Origin: Rhodobacter flavimaris
GTDB taxonomy: Bacteria; Pseudomonadota; Alphaproteobacteria; Rhodobacterales; Rhodobacteraceae
Reading direction: 5' to 3'
Assembly (NCBI RefSeq): GCF_021378075.1
Contig: NZ_JAJUOS010000008.1
Coordinates: 62,001 to 126,000 of the forward strand
Length of the DNA: 64,000 bases
The stretch's first letter is position 1; each line of letters begins with the position of its first letter. A model generated the notes under the pieces. That model saw only the letters and a program-made list of their open reading frames with translations. It did not search any database and was not told where the DNA came from. The position numbers were made by a program, and so were the translations under genes. Below are positions 16,357 to 26,263 of the stretch, piece by piece.

Positions 16357-17630
16357 TGCGCGGCCATTTCCCGGCTGCTGCCGAGCAGCCTCTCGGTGAC
16401 CTCATGCAGCGCCAGCGCGGCCGCGCCATGGGCCCAAAGCAGGTCTCCCCAAGCGTGGATCTCGATATTGGGGATGTCGCGCCCGGTATCGAGGCTCAGC
16501 TCCTCCATCTCGGCCATCGTCTCCTTGGCGTAGAGATAGTCAAAGCGCATCCGTTCGCCTGACAGGATGATCAGCTGCGGATCGAACAGGTTGACCACGT
16601 TCGACAGCCCAAGCGCGAGATACCGCCCCGCCCGCCGAAAGATCGAGCGCGCCGCCGAGTTCCCCGCCTTGGCATGGGCGTAAAGGCTTTCAAGCAGCGT
16701 CGTAACCGACTGCGTTTCCTTGTGCGTGAGATTCAGCGCCGTGCGCGCCTCGCGCACCAGCGCGTAATCGGCGACGTAAGCCTCAAGGCAGCCGCGCTGA
16801 CCGCAGCGGCACAGCGCACCGTCGAGCTGAACCTTGGTGTGGCCCAACTCCATTCCCATGCCGCGCGCACCGCGATAGATGCGGTGATTGATCACGTAAC
16901 CCATGCCGACGCCGTGCTCGATCGTGACCACGGCGAAATCCGACAGCGCGCGCCCGGCGCCGAACCAAAGCTCCGCCAGGGTCACCAGATTGGCGTCGTT
17001 ATCGACGACCACGGGCACAGCAAGGCGCGCGCGTAGCGCGGTTGCCAGGTCAACATGTCGCTCAATCAGGACCGGGGACCAGTGCACGATGCCCTTTTCC
17101 GAATCGACGAAGCCCGGAACCCCCAGCCCAAGGGCGTTGATCGTGTCCGGCTCGATCCCGCCCTTGGCACAGACACGCGACAAAAGCTCGGCCGCGGCAT
17201 CAAGCAGCGCATCCTGTTCCAACGCGCCGGGAGCGCGCTCGATAGCTTCGCCCGCGATCAGGTTGCCCGCGAAATCGACCAGAACGGCGGTGTGTTCGCG
17301 ATCGGACAGCTTGATGCCCACGACATGGCGCGTGCCAGCGCGCACGCCCAAGGCCACGGCCGGGCGCCCGCGCGAGCTTTCTCCGTCGCGCAGCGTCTGG
17401 ACCTCTTCGAGGAAGCCCGATTCGATCAGTTCCGAAGTGATGGTCGTGACCGAGGCCGGGCTGATTCCCAGCTCTTTCGACAGTTGCACCCGCGCGATTT
17501 GGCCGACCGCGCGGACACGTTCGAAGATCTGCTGGCGCAGCGGACGTGAGGGATCCGAGAGCGGGTCGATCAGCGGCCCGCAGCCCTTGTTGGCCTGCGT
17601 GGATTGAGGAATCGTTCGTATCTGCGCCAT
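16353..17630 (-). CDS. xylR: ROK family repressor of xylose genes (XylR-type)
   Basis: A 425-residue ROK protein. An N-terminal winged helix (about 30-90; RVQLSKELGISPASVTTITSELIESGFLEE) precedes a sugar-kinase-like ROK domain with the zinc motif CRCGQRGCLE at about 272-281 and the sugar-binding ELGHTKV region. ROK repressors of this layout (XylR, NagC, Mlc) bind sugars and release DNA. Its position divergent from xylFHGBA, with a 208-base AT-rich gap, supports control of xylose uptake. The start ATG 17630 was chosen over GTG 17645; neither has a strong Shine-Dalgarno. It is followed on the same strand by the CRTAC1 gene with a 4-base overlap. Confidence 0.9.
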   Translation of the reverse strand: MAQIRTIPQSTQANKGCGPLIDPLSDPSRPLRQQIFERVRAVGQIARVQLSKELGISPASVTTITSELIESGFLEEVQTLRDGESSRGRPAVALGVRAGTRHVVGIKLSDREHTAVLVDFAGNLIAGEAIERAPGALEQDALLDAAAELLSRVCAKGGIEPDTINALGLGVPGFVDSEKGIVHWSPVLIERHVDLATALRARLAVPVVVDNDANLVTLAELWFGAGRALSDFAVVTIEHGVGMGYVINHRIYRGARGMGMELGHTKVQLDGALCRCGQRGCLEAYVADYALVREARTALNLTHKETQSVTTLLESLYAHAKAGNSAARSIFRRAGRYLALGLSNVVNLFDPQLIILSGERMRFDYLYAKETMAEMEELSLDTGRDIPNIEIHAWGDLLWAHGAAALALHEVTERLLGSSREMAAQ

Positions 17631-17644
17631 ATTCGTTCGATCCA

Positions 17645-17782
17645 CTAACTAAATACTGCACATGCAGCCGGTAATTGCCTCATTTTATGCCGCGTCGCAG
17701 CGCAAATCAGCAATGTTCTTACTCATTTCCAGTCTCTCCTGTTATTTTTATTTTGACAACTAAATTTATTACCGACATCCTT
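17645..17782. promoter_or_regulatory. xyl divergent control region with repeated AACTAAAT and a TTGACA box
   Basis: The 208-base gap between xylR and xylF is AT-rich. AACTAAAT occurs twice, at 17647-17654 just upstream of xylR and at 17758-17765 overlapping TTGACA (17753-17758), the best -35 candidate for xylF. These are candidate XylR sites; I see no convincing -10 box. Confidence 0.4.
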
Positions 17783-17838
17783 GTGACCACACTGGCGAAT
17801 CTGCCGGGTGGGCCTTTGGGCCGAAAAGGGAGGAAAAT

Positions 17839-18858
17839 ATGCACAAGATTCTCGTGGCCGCCGTGGCGCTTTCGGCAGGCCTTTCAACCTCGGCATTCGC
17901 CGAAATGACCGTCGGCGTTTCCTGGTCGAACTTCCAGGAAGAGCGCTGGAAGACCGACGAAGCCGCGATCAAGGGCGCCCTCGAGGCGGCCGGCGCCAAG
18001 TATATTTCGGCCGATGCGCAATCGTCCTCGGCCAAGCAGCTTTCCGACATCGAGGCGCTGATGGCGCAAGGCGTGAACGCGCTGATCGTTCTGGCCCAGG
18101 ATACCGCCGCGATCGGCCCCGCCGTGCAGGCCGCCGCTGACGAAGGCATCCCGGTCATCGCCTATGACCGCCTGATCGAAGACTCGCGCGCCTTCTACCT
18201 GACCTTCGACAACGTCGAGGTTGGCCGGATGCAGGCCCGCGCCGTTCTGGAGGCCGCGCCCAAGGGCAATTACGTGATGATCAAGGGCTCGCCCACCGAC
18301 CCGAACGCGGACTTCCTGCGCGGCGGTCAGCAAGAGGTGCTGCAAGCCGCGATCGACGCGGGCGACATCACCATCGTCGGCGAGGCCTACACCGATGGCT
18401 GGCTGCCCGCCAACGCGCAGCGCAACATGGAACAGATCCTGACCGCGAATGACAACAAGGTCGATGCGGTCGTGGCCTCGAACGACGGCACCGCCGGTGG
18501 CGCGGTGGCCGCGCTGACCGCGCAGGGCATGGTCGTGCCGGTATCGGGTCAGGATGGCGACCATGCCGCGCTGAACCGTGTGGCCAAGGGCACGCAGACC
18601 GTCTCGGTCTGGAAAGACGCGCGTGAACTGGGCAAGGCCGCGGGCGAGATCGCTGTGGCACTGGCTGGCGGCACCGAGATGAAGGCCGTCGATGGCGCGA
18701 TGGAGTGGACCTCGCCTGCGGGCACCACCATGACCGCAAAGTTCCTGGCCCCCATGCCGATCACCAAGGACAACCTGTCCGCCGTGGTCGATGCCGGCTG
18801 GATCACCAAGGACACGCTCTGCCAGGGCGTCTCGGGCGGCCCCGCCCCCTGCAACTGA
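17839..18858 (+). CDS. xylF: D-xylose ABC transporter substrate-binding protein
   Basis: A 339-residue periplasmic sugar-binding protein of the xylose/ribose type 1 fold. Signal peptide 1-21 ([21 protein letters not shown]). Family landmarks: [29 protein letters not shown], the [22 protein letters not shown] stretch, [21 protein letters not shown] and [15 protein letters not shown]. The [10 protein letters not shown] and YDRLI phrases are typical of XylF. It captures xylose for XylGH. A strong GGGAGG site precedes the ATG, and a hairpin after the gene probably keeps its mRNA abundant relative to xylH and xylG. Confidence 0.96.
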   Translation: MHKILVAAVALSAGLSTSAFAEMTVGVSWSNFQEERWKTDEAAIKGALEAAGAKYISADAQSSSAKQLSDIEALMAQGVNALIVLAQDTAAIGPAVQAAADEGIPVIAYDRLIEDSRAFYLTFDNVEVGRMQARAVLEAAPKGNYVMIKGSPTDPNADFLRGGQQEVLQAAIDAGDITIVGEAYTDGWLPANAQRNMEQILTANDNKVDAVVASNDGTAGGAVAALTAQGMVVPVSGQDGDHAALNRVAKGTQTVSVWKDARELGKAAGEIAVALAGGTEMKAVDGAMEWTSPAGTTMTAKFLAPMPITKDNLSAVVDAGWITKDTLCQGVSGGPAPCN

Positions 18859-18866
18859 TTTGAACC

Positions 18867-18886
18867 GGGGCGCCGCTTGGCGCCCC
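18867..18886 (+). terminator. hairpin between xylF and xylH (attenuator-type)
   Basis: Perfect arms GGGGCGCC (18867-18874) and GGCGCCCC (18879-18886) with a GCTT loop and no good T-run. Typical of the intercistronic hairpin behind an abundant binding-protein gene, stabilising xylF mRNA or causing partial termination. Confidence 0.6.
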
Positions 18887-18935
18887 CCTTCATAACGGCT
18901 GCGCCCTGACGCGGCCCTTTCCACGGAACAAATCC

Positions 18936-20231
18936 ATGACCGATGCTGCAACGCCCTCTGGCGTTAAGAAAACGTCATTCTTCAAAGCGCTCGAGCTTGA
19001 TACCCGTCTGCTTGGCATGATCGGCGCCTTCGTGCTGATCTGTGTGGTGTTCAACGTCATCACCGATGGCCGCTTCCTGACCGCGCGCAATATCTTCAAC
19101 CTGTCGATCCAGACAGTCTCGGTTGCGATCATGGCAACGGGGATGGTTTTCGTTATCGTCACCCGACACATCGACCTCTCGGTCGGCGCGGTGCTGGCGA
19201 TGTGTTCGGCGGTGATGGGCGTGTTGCAGGTCTGGCTTTTGCCGCAGACGCTGGGGCTTGGCATCGGTCACCCGCTGGTCGCGCCGCTGACCATCATCGG
19301 CGGGCTTCTGACCGGGACGCTGATCGGCGCGCTGAACGGCTGGCTTATCGGCTATCAGCGCATCCCCGCTTTCATCGTCACGCTTGGCGGCCTGCTGATC
19401 TGGCGCAACTTCGGCTGGTATCTTTCCGACGGCCAGACGCTCGGGCCGCTCGACCAGCATTTCATGCTGTTTGGCGGCATCGAGGGCACGCTTGGCACGA
19501 TGCTGTCCTGGGCTTTGGGCGTGGTGTTCGCGGTCGCGGCGGTCTGGGCGATCTGGCGCGCCCGCGCGGCCCGCATCCAGCACGAATTCCCGGTCAAGCC
19601 GATCTGGGCCGAGGTCACCATGATGGGCATCGCCGTTGCGGCCATTCTGGGCCTGACCGCGATCTACAACGCCTATGAAATGCCGATCGGCCGCCTCAAG
19701 CGCATGTTCGCCGAGCGTGGCGAGGTGATGCCCGAGGGCTTCACCGCCTCCTATGGCATGCCGATCTCGGTGCTGATCCTGGTGATCGTCGCGGTGTCGA
19801 TGACCGTTCTGGCCCGGCGCACCCGGCTTGGGCGCTACATCTTCGCCGCTGGCGGCAACCCCGACGCGGCCGAGCTTTCGGGCATCAACACCCGCCTGCT
19901 GACCGTCAAGATCTTCGCGCTCATGGGTTTCCTGTGCGGGCTGTCCGCTGTGGTCGCACAGGCGCGTCTTGCCAACCACGCCAATGACATCGGCACGCTC
20001 GATGAGCTGCGCGTGATCGCGGCGGCCGTCATCGGCGGCACGGCGCTGGCGGGCGGGATCGGCACGATCTACGGCGCGGTCCTTGGCGCGATCATCATGC
20101 AAAGCCTGCAATCGGGCATGGCGATGGTCGGCGTGGACGCGCCCTTCCAGAACATCATCGTCGGCGCGGTTCTCGTCTTCGCCGTCTGGATCGACATTCA
20201 ATATCGCAAGCGCACGGGGGAAAAGGTATGA
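18936..20231 (+). CDS. xylH: D-xylose ABC transporter permease
   Basis: A 431-residue inner-membrane permease of the ribose/xylose (BPD_transp_2) family with about 10-12 hydrophobic helices. Family phrases: [55 protein letters not shown] and [30 protein letters not shown]. The length exceeds the roughly 330 residues of RbsC and matches XylH, which has a central insertion ([19 protein letters not shown]). It forms the channel for xylose with XylG and XylF. The stop overlaps xylG by 4 bases. Confidence 0.96.
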   Translation: MTDAATPSGVKKTSFFKALELDTRLLGMIGAFVLICVVFNVITDGRFLTARNIFNLSIQTVSVAIMATGMVFVIVTRHIDLSVGAVLAMCSAVMGVLQVWLLPQTLGLGIGHPLVAPLTIIGGLLTGTLIGALNGWLIGYQRIPAFIVTLGGLLIWRNFGWYLSDGQTLGPLDQHFMLFGGIEGTLGTMLSWALGVVFAVAAVWAIWRARAARIQHEFPVKPIWAEVTMMGIAVAAILGLTAIYNAYEMPIGRLKRMFAERGEVMPEGFTASYGMPISVLILVIVAVSMTVLARRTRLGRYIFAAGGNPDAAELSGINTRLLTVKIFALMGFLCGLSAVVAQARLANHANDIGTLDELRVIAAAVIGGTALAGGIGTIYGAVLGAIIMQSLQSGMAMVGVDAPFQNIIVGAVLVFAVWIDIQYRKRTGEKV

Positions 20232-20989
20232 GCACTCGTGGAACCCCTCTGGTCGAGCTGCGTGACATCTCGATCGCATTCGGCGGCATCAAGGCAGTCG
20301 ATCACGTCACCGTCGATCTTTACCCCGGTGAGGTCGTGGGCCTGCTTGGCCACAACGGCGCGGGCAAATCGACCCTGATCAAGTGCCTTTCGGGCGCCTA
20401 TCAGATGGATGCGGGCGAGATTCGGATCAATGGCGAGAAGGCCGAGATCCACAACCCGCGCGATGCCCGCAAATACAATATCGAGACGATCTACCAGACG
20501 CTGGCGCTGGCCGATAACCTCGATGCGGCGTCGAACCTCTTTCTGGGGCGAGAGCTGGTCACGCCCATGGGCTTTGTCGATGACGCCCAGATGGAGGCCG
20601 AGACCCGCAAGATCATGGGCCGCCTGAACCCGAACTTCCGCAAGTTCAAAGAGCCGGTGAAGGCGCTTTCGGGCGGTCAGCGGCAGTCTGTGGCCATCGC
20701 GCGGGCGGTCTATTTCAACGCCAAGATCCTGATCATGGACGAGCCGACCGCCGCCCTTGGCCCCCACGAAACCCAGATGGTGGCCGAACTGATTCAGGAG
20801 CTGAAGGCCCAGGGCCTCGGCATCTTCCTGATCGAGCATGACATTCACAACGTCATGAAGCTCTGCGACCGCGCCTCGGTGATGAAGAACGGCCAGCTTG
20901 TCGGCACGGTCAATGTCAACGAGGTCACCGACGAGGACATCCTCGGCATGATCATCCTTGGCAAGAAGCCCGAAGGGGTGGCCAGCTGA
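20228..20989 (+). CDS. xylG: sugar ABC transporter ATP-binding protein, single-domain XylG
   Basis: A 253-residue ATPase with Walker [10 protein letters not shown] (41-49), Q-loop IYQ (88-90), signature LSGGQRQ (147-153) and Walker B ILIMDE (167-172). The H-loop lies in [12 protein letters not shown]. coli XylG has two fused ATPase domains (about 513 residues); this has one, so the transporter must use a homodimer. Single-domain ATPases in xylose or fructose loci are known in alphaproteobacteria. ATGA overlap with xylH and a one-base overlap with xylB show a tightly coupled operon. The residue after the catalytic-loop TAAL is Gly, not the common Asp, in the D-loop. Confidence 0.93.
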   Translation: MSTRGTPLVELRDISIAFGGIKAVDHVTVDLYPGEVVGLLGHNGAGKSTLIKCLSGAYQMDAGEIRINGEKAEIHNPRDARKYNIETIYQTLALADNLDAASNLFLGRELVTPMGFVDDAQMEAETRKIMGRLNPNFRKFKEPVKALSGGQRQSVAIARAVYFNAKILIMDEPTAALGPHETQMVAELIQELKAQGLGIFLIEHDIHNVMKLCDRASVMKNGQLVGTVNVNEVTDEDILGMIILGKKPEGVAS

Positions 20990-22425
20990 TGTATCTCGGT
21001 CTCGATCTGGGCACATCGGGGCTGAAGAGCATCCTGATCGACGATGCGCAGAACGTGGTGGCCGAGGCATCGGCCCCACTAAGCGTCAAACGTCCGCATG
21101 ATGGCTGGTCCGAGCAGATGCCAAGCGACTGGATTGGTGCCGCCGAGTCGGTTCTGGGCAAGCTTGCCCGGCACGGTCTTGGTGCGCTGCGCGGGATCGG
21201 TCTGTCAGGGCAGATGCATGGCGCGACGCTGCTGGATGCGGCGGACGACGTGCTACGCCCCTGCATCCTGTGGAACGACACGCGCGCCCATGCCGAGGCG
21301 CGCGTGCTCGACGAAGACCCCGATTTCCGCGCGATCACCGGCAATATCGTATTTCCCGGCTTCACGGCGCCGAAGCTCGTCTGGGTCGCGCGGCATGAGC
21401 CCGCGATTTTCGCGCAAGTCGCGCGTGTGCTGCTGCCAAAGGATTACCTGCGGCTCTGGCTGACGGGCGAACATGTCGCCGAAATGTCGGACGCCGCTGG
21501 AACCAGCTGGTTCGACACCGGCCGCCGCGACTGGTCCGACGCTCTTCTGGCCAAGACCGGCATGACCCGTGCGCAGATGCCCCGACTGGTCGAGGGATCC
21601 GAGGTGTCAGGCATCCTGCGCCCCGAACTGGCCGAGCGTTTCGGGATCCCCAAGGGCGTCGTTGTCGCCGGGGGTGGCGGGGATAATGCCGCCTCGGGCA
21701 TCGGGGTGGGCGTGGTCAAGGCCGGTCAGGCCTTTGTCAGCCTTGGCACTTCGGGCGTGCTCTTTGCCGCCAATGACGGCTATCAGCCCGATCCGGCGAC
21801 GGCGGTGCATACCTTCTGCCACGCCCTGCCGGGCACCTGGCACCAGATGGGGGTGATCCTCGCGGCGACCGACGCGCTCAACTGGTTCGCGCGGCTGGCG
21901 GGCAGTGCCGCCTCGGACCTGACCGCCGATCTGGGCGGGCTGATTGCGCCTGAAAAGACCCTGTTCCTGCCCTATCTGGGCGGAGAGCGCACACCGCTGA
22001 ACGATGCCGCCATCCGCGGCGCTTTCATTGGGCTTGAGCACGCAACCGACCGCACCGCCGCCACCCGCGCCGTGCTGGAGGGGGTGACCTTCGCCATCCG
22101 CGACTGTCGCGACGCGCTGGCCGCAACTGGCACCAAGATCGAAAGCCTGCTGGCTGTCGGGGGCGGGTCGCGCTCGCGCTACTGGTGCCAGGCCATCGCG
22201 ACCGCGCTTGGCACGCCGGTCAGCCTGCCCGTCGCGGGCGACTTCGGCGGTGCCTTTGGGGCCGCGCGCCTTGCCCTGATGGCCGCCACCGGCGCGGGCG
22301 CCGAGATCGCCACACAACCCACTATTTCCGCTGTAATAGAGCCTGTTTTGGCCCTCAGCGACGCATTTGACGAAGGCCACGCCCGCTATCGCCGGGCAGC
22401 AGCCGCAATCCGAGGACTGACATGA
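20989..22425 (+). CDS. xylB: xylulokinase
   Basis: A 478-residue FGGY-family kinase converting D-xylulose to D-xylulose 5-phosphate, feeding the pentose phosphate pathway. Seen: N-terminal phosphate-1 motif [14 protein letters not shown] (4-17), [13 protein letters not shown] (67-79), a [14 protein letters not shown] region and the C-terminal [12 protein letters not shown] adenosine motif (about 386-397). The length is usual for XylB. Near the C-terminus it carries the AT-rich in-frame element (22323-22350). Start and stop overlap xylG and xylA by one and four bases. Confidence 0.95.
   Translation: MYLGLDLGTSGLKSILIDDAQNVVAEASAPLSVKRPHDGWSEQMPSDWIGAAESVLGKLARHGLGALRGIGLSGQMHGATLLDAADDVLRPCILWNDTRAHAEARVLDEDPDFRAITGNIVFPGFTAPKLVWVARHEPAIFAQVARVLLPKDYLRLWLTGEHVAEMSDAAGTSWFDTGRRDWSDALLAKTGMTRAQMPRLVEGSEVSGILRPELAERFGIPKGVVVAGGGGDNAASGIGVGVVKAGQAFVSLGTSGVLFAANDGYQPDPATAVHTFCHALPGTWHQMGVILAATDALNWFARLAGSAASDLTADLGGLIAPEKTLFLPYLGGERTPLNDAAIRGAFIGLEHATDRTAATRAVLEGVTFAIRDCRDALAATGTKIESLLAVGGGSRSRYWCQAIATALGTPVSLPVAGDFGGAFGAARLALMAATGAGAEIATQPTISAVIEPVLALSDAFDEGHARYRRAAAAIRGLT
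22323..22350 (+). repeat. in-frame AT-rich dispersed element, copy 6 (AVIEPVL)
   Basis: The core GCTGTAATAGAGCCTGTTTT is preceded by TTTCC and encodes A-V-I-E-P-V-L in the C-terminal region of XylB. GTA, ATA, CCT and GTT are A/T-ending codons in otherwise G/C-ending sequence. Confidence 0.6.
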
Positions 22426-23723
22426 CTGACTTCTTCAAGGGCATCCCCCAGATCCGCTTCGAGGGCGCTGAAAGCGACAATGAATTCGCCTTCCGCCACT
22501 ACAACCCCGACGAGATGCTCGCGGGCAAGCGCATGGAGGATCACCTGCGCTTTGCCGTGGCCTACTGGCACAGCTTTGCCTGGCCGGGCGGCGACCCCTT
22601 CGGCGGTCAGACCTTCGAGCGGCCCTGGTTTGGCGACTCGATCGCGCTGGCCAAGATGAAGGCCGATGTGGCGTTTGAGATGTTCGACATCCTGCAAGCG
22701 CCCTTCTTTTGCTTCCACGACGCCGACGTTCGCCCCGAAGGTGCGGATTTCGCCGAGAACACCCGCAACCTCGAGGAAATCGTCGATTACATCGGCACCA
22801 AGATGGAGGGCTCGAAAACCCGCCTGCTCTGGGGCACGGCCAACCTCTTCTCGAACCGCCGTTTCATGTCGGGCGCCGCCACGAACCCCGACCCCGAGGT
22901 TTTCGCCTGGTCGGCGGCGACCGTGAAAACCTGCATGGACGCGACGCAGCGCCTTGGCGGGGAAAACTACGTCCTGTGGGGCGGGCGTGAGGGCTATGAG
23001 ACGCTGCTCAACACCGATCTGACGCGCGAAAGCGAGCAGATGGGCCGCTTCCTGAGCATGGTCGTCGATTACAAGCACAAGATCGGCTTCAAGGGCGCGA
23101 TCCTGATCGAGCCGAAGCCGCAGGAGCCCTCAAAACACCAATACGATTATGACGTCGCGACCGTTTACGGCTTCCTCAAGCGCTTTGGCCTTGAGAACGA
23201 GGTGAAGGTGAATATCGAGCAGGGCCACGCCATCCTTGCCGGTCACAGCTTCGAGCATGAGATCGCGCTGGCGGCGAGCCTTGGCATCTTCGGCTCCATC
23301 GACATGAACCGCAACGATTACCAGTCGGGTTGGGATACCGACCAGTTCCCGGATTCGGTGCCCGAGATGGCCCGCGCCTATTACGAGATCCTGCGGGCGG
23401 GCGGATACACCACCGGCGGCACCAATTTCGACGCCAAGATCCGCCGCCAGTCGCTCGACCCCGAGGATCTGATCTTGGCGCATGTCGGGGCGATGGATGT
23501 CTGCGCGCGGGCATTGAAGGCCGCAGCGGCGCTGCTGGCCGATGGCGGGCTCGAGGCAAACCGTCAGGCGCGTTACGCCGGGTGGGACGCGCCGGAAAAC
23601 CGCACGCTGCTGAGTTCGGATCTGGCCAGCATCGAGGCTCGGGTGCGCGCCCAAGGGATCAACCCGCAGCCCCGCTCGGGTCGGCAGGAGCGGCTTGAGA
23701 ACCTTTGGAACCGCTTCGTCTGA
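22422..23723 (+). CDS. xylA: xylose isomerase
   Basis: A 433-residue class II xylose isomerase (TIM barrel) converting D-xylose to D-xylulose. Seen: [13 protein letters not shown] near 48-60 with a catalytic-type histidine, [13 protein letters not shown] around 95-107 with the second, the metal ligands in [18 protein letters not shown] and in [10 protein letters not shown], and [11 protein letters not shown]. Magnesium or manganese is expected. It closes the xyl operon; a terminator follows within 20 bases. Confidence 0.98.
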   Translation: MTDFFKGIPQIRFEGAESDNEFAFRHYNPDEMLAGKRMEDHLRFAVAYWHSFAWPGGDPFGGQTFERPWFGDSIALAKMKADVAFEMFDILQAPFFCFHDADVRPEGADFAENTRNLEEIVDYIGTKMEGSKTRLLWGTANLFSNRRFMSGAATNPDPEVFAWSAATVKTCMDATQRLGGENYVLWGGREGYETLLNTDLTRESEQMGRFLSMVVDYKHKIGFKGAILIEPKPQEPSKHQYDYDVATVYGFLKRFGLENEVKVNIEQGHAILAGHSFEHEIALAASLGIFGSIDMNRNDYQSGWDTDQFPDSVPEMARAYYEILRAGGYTTGGTNFDAKIRRQSLDPEDLILAHVGAMDVCARALKAAAALLADGGLEANRQARYAGWDAPENRTLLSSDLASIEARVRAQGINPQPRSGRQERLENLWNRFV

Positions 23724-23740
23724 GGCACCAAAGAACCAGA

Positions 23741-23764
23741 AGGGCCGGCTTTCCGGCCCTTTTT
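23741..23764 (+). terminator. rho-independent terminator of the xyl operon
   Basis: Perfect arms AGGGCCGG (23741-23748) and CCGGCCCT (23753-23760), loop CTTT, then a run of five T. It lies 17 bases after the xylA stop, so xylFHGBA is a closed transcription unit. Confidence 0.92.
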
Positions 23765-23857
23765 GCTTGCTGGCTTGGCTTTTGGCGCCCCAAAGGGTAA
23801 GCGGGGCGCGAACCTCCGGCCACTCCTCCCCCGGCCGGTCAACCAGACAGGACAGAG

Positions 23858-25390
23858 ATGCAGACCGTTTCCCCGGGGAACGGCAAGGGACAGAATTTGG
23901 GCTTTTCCATCGACACCTACCGCCGCCAATGGACCTCGAACATCCGCGCCGACGTGCTTTCGGGCCTTGTCGTGGCGCTGGCACTGATCCCCGAGGCCAT
24001 CGCCTTTTCCATCATCGCGGGCGTTGACCCGAAAGTGGGCCTTTACGCAAGCTTCTCGATCGCCGTGATCACCGCGATCACCGGCGGGCGGCCCGGGATG
24101 ATCTCGGCGGCGACGGCGGCGACGGCGGTGCTGATGGTCACGCTGGTGCGCGATCACGGTCTGGAATTCCTGCTGGCCGCGACGATCCTGACCGGCGTGC
24201 TTCAGGTCGGCGCGGGGCTGCTGCGGCTTGGCTTCGTGATGAAATACGTCTCGAAATCGGTGATGACGGGGTTCGTGAACGCGCTCGCCATCTTGATCTT
24301 CATGGCGCAATTGCCCGAGCTGGACCCGCGCAACGTCCCCGTCCTGACCTATCCGCTCGTCGTGGCGGCGCTTGCGATCATATACCTCTTCCCGCGCCTG
24401 ACGCGGGCGGTGCCCTCGCCTCTGGTGGCCATCGTCGTGCTGACGATCTGCGCGATTGCCTTTGGCTGGGACGTACGCACCGTGGGCGACATGGGCGCGC
24501 TGCCCGACACGCTGCCGATGTTCCTGCTGCCCGATGTGCCGCTGAACTTTGAAACCCTGCGGATCATTTTCCCCTATTCGGTCGCCGTCGCGGTCGTGGG
24601 CCTTCTCGAAAGCCTGATGACGCAGAACCTTGTGGACGATCTGACGGACACGCCCTCGGACCGGAACATGGAGTGCATCGGCCAGGGCCTTGCCAATTTC
24701 GGCACCGGCTTCATCGGCGGTATGGCGGGCTGTGCGATGATCGGCCAGTCGATGATCAACGTGAAATCGGGCGGGCGCGGGCGGCTTTCGAACTTTACCG
24801 CGGGCGTCATGCTCTTGGTCTTCTGCGTGGTGCTTGGCGAATGGGTCAGCCAGATCCCGATGCCCGCGCTGGTGGCGATCATGATCATGGTCTCGGTCGG
24901 CACCTTCTCATGGTCGTCAATCGGGCAGCTTAGAACCCATCCGCGCAGCTCGTCGGTGGTGATGCTGGCCACGGTGGTCACCGTGGTCTGGACGCATAAC
25001 CTTGGGATCGGCGTGCTGGTGGGCGTGCTTTTGTCGGGGATCTTCTTTGCCGCCAAGATCGCGCAGCTTTTCCGCGTGACCTCAAGCGTCACGCCCGACG
25101 GACGCCACCGCACCTATCACGTCGAGGGCCAGATGTTCTACGCCTCGGTCGAGGAGTTCATGCGCGCCTTCGATTTCCGCGAGGCGCTGGAGCGCGTGAC
25201 CATCGACGTCAGCCGGGCGCATATCTGGGATATCTCGTCGGTGCAGGCGCTTGATATGGCGGTCTTGAAATTCCGCCGCGATGGTGCCGAAGTAGAGGTG
25301 ACGGGGCTGAACGAGGCCTCGGAAACCATTCTGGACAAGCTGGCGATTCACGATAAACCCGGCGCGGCCGACAAGCTTATGGCGCATTAA
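23858..25390 (+). CDS. SulP family anion transporter with STAS domain
   Basis: A 510-residue SLC26/SulP membrane protein with 10-12 hydrophobic segments followed by a C-terminal cytoplasmic STAS domain (about 425-505). Family motif region: [31 protein letters not shown] near 32-62 and MGSAAAT-like [14 protein letters not shown]. Substrate candidates are sulfate, bicarbonate or other anions; the sequence does not settle it. The gene is followed by a universal stress protein gene after 12 bases, a frequent SulP-USP pairing. The start ATG 23858 is preceded by AGGACAGAG. Confidence 0.92.
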   Translation: MQTVSPGNGKGQNLGFSIDTYRRQWTSNIRADVLSGLVVALALIPEAIAFSIIAGVDPKVGLYASFSIAVITAITGGRPGMISAATAATAVLMVTLVRDHGLEFLLAATILTGVLQVGAGLLRLGFVMKYVSKSVMTGFVNALAILIFMAQLPELDPRNVPVLTYPLVVAALAIIYLFPRLTRAVPSPLVAIVVLTICAIAFGWDVRTVGDMGALPDTLPMFLLPDVPLNFETLRIIFPYSVAVAVVGLLESLMTQNLVDDLTDTPSDRNMECIGQGLANFGTGFIGGMAGCAMIGQSMINVKSGGRGRLSNFTAGVMLLVFCVVLGEWVSQIPMPALVAIMIMVSVGTFSWSSIGQLRTHPRSSSVVMLATVVTVVWTHNLGIGVLVGVLLSGIFFAAKIAQLFRVTSSVTPDGRHRTYHVEGQMFYASVEEFMRAFDFREALERVTIDVSRAHIWDISSVQALDMAVLKFRRDGAEVEVTGLNEASETILDKLAIHDKPGAADKLMAH

Positions 25391-25402
25391 GGAGCAGCCC
25401 CC

Positions 25403-26257
25403 ATGACGGACAAGATCATCGCTTTCGTGGACGGCTCGATCTATTCGGCCAGCGTCTGCGAGCACGCCGCCTGGGCGGCCGAGCGCCTGGGCTGCGGGGT
25501 CGAGATCCTGCACGTTCTGGGCCGCCGCGATGCGCCGCAAAGCGCCGACTTGTCGGGGCAGATCAAGCTGGGAGCGCGCTCGGCGCTGATGTCGGAACTC
25601 GCCTCGCTCGATGAGCAGCGCGCCAAGCTGGTCGCACATCGCGGGCGCGCCATTCTTGAGGATGCGCAAGAGATGGTGCGCCATGCCGGGGTCGAGGATG
25701 TCTCGATCCAGCTGCGCAATGGCGACCTGATCGAATCGCTGACCGAGCGCGAGGGCGACGCCCGCCTGATCCTGATCGGCAAGCGCGGCGAGGCGGCGGA
25801 TTTCGCCATCGACCATCTGGGCTCGAACATGGAGCGGATCGTGCGCACCGCGTCGCGGCCGGTGCTGGTGGCCTCGCGCGCGTTCAAGCCGATCCAGAAG
25901 GTGCTGGTGGCCTATGACGGCGGCACATCGGCGATGAAGGCGGTCGATCATCTGGCGCGCTCGCCGCTTTGTGCGGGGCTGGATGTGACCGTCGTCACCG
26001 TGGGCAGCGCCACGCCCGCGGTCGAGAAGGGTCTGGCCAATGCAGCCGCGCTGCTGCGCGCGGCGGGGATCGAGGCACAGACCCGCGTTCAGCCCGGCCA
26101 GCCCGAGACCGCGCTTGGCAAGCTGGTCGATGACGAGGGCTTCGACATGCTGGTGATGGGCGCCTATGGCCATTCGCGCATCCGCAACCTGATCATCGGC
26201 TCGACTTCGACGGCGATGGTGCGCTCGTGCAAGGTGCCGGTGCTGATGATCCGCTAA
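25403..26257 (+). CDS. tandem universal stress protein (two UspA domains)
   Basis: A 284-residue protein with two UspA domains (about 1-148 and 150-284). The second has the ATP-binding-type loop GAYGHSRIRNLIIGSTSTAMVR; the first has a related GKRGEAADFAIDHLGSNMERIVR, with a degenerate serine part. USPs bind nucleotides and modulate stress survival. Co-transcription with the SulP gene suggests it regulates or responds to anion transport. It is convergent with the ABC permease gene, with a 6-base gap. Confidence 0.92.
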   Translation: MTDKIIAFVDGSIYSASVCEHAAWAAERLGCGVEILHVLGRRDAPQSADLSGQIKLGARSALMSELASLDEQRAKLVAHRGRAILEDAQEMVRHAGVEDVSIQLRNGDLIESLTEREGDARLILIGKRGEAADFAIDHLGSNMERIVRTASRPVLVASRAFKPIQKVLVAYDGGTSAMKAVDHLARSPLCAGLDVTVVTVGSATPAVEKGLANAAALLRAAGIEAQTRVQPGQPETALGKLVDDEGFDMLVMGAYGHSRIRNLIIGSTSTAMVRSCKVPVLMIR

Positions 26258-26263
26258 GGCGGG

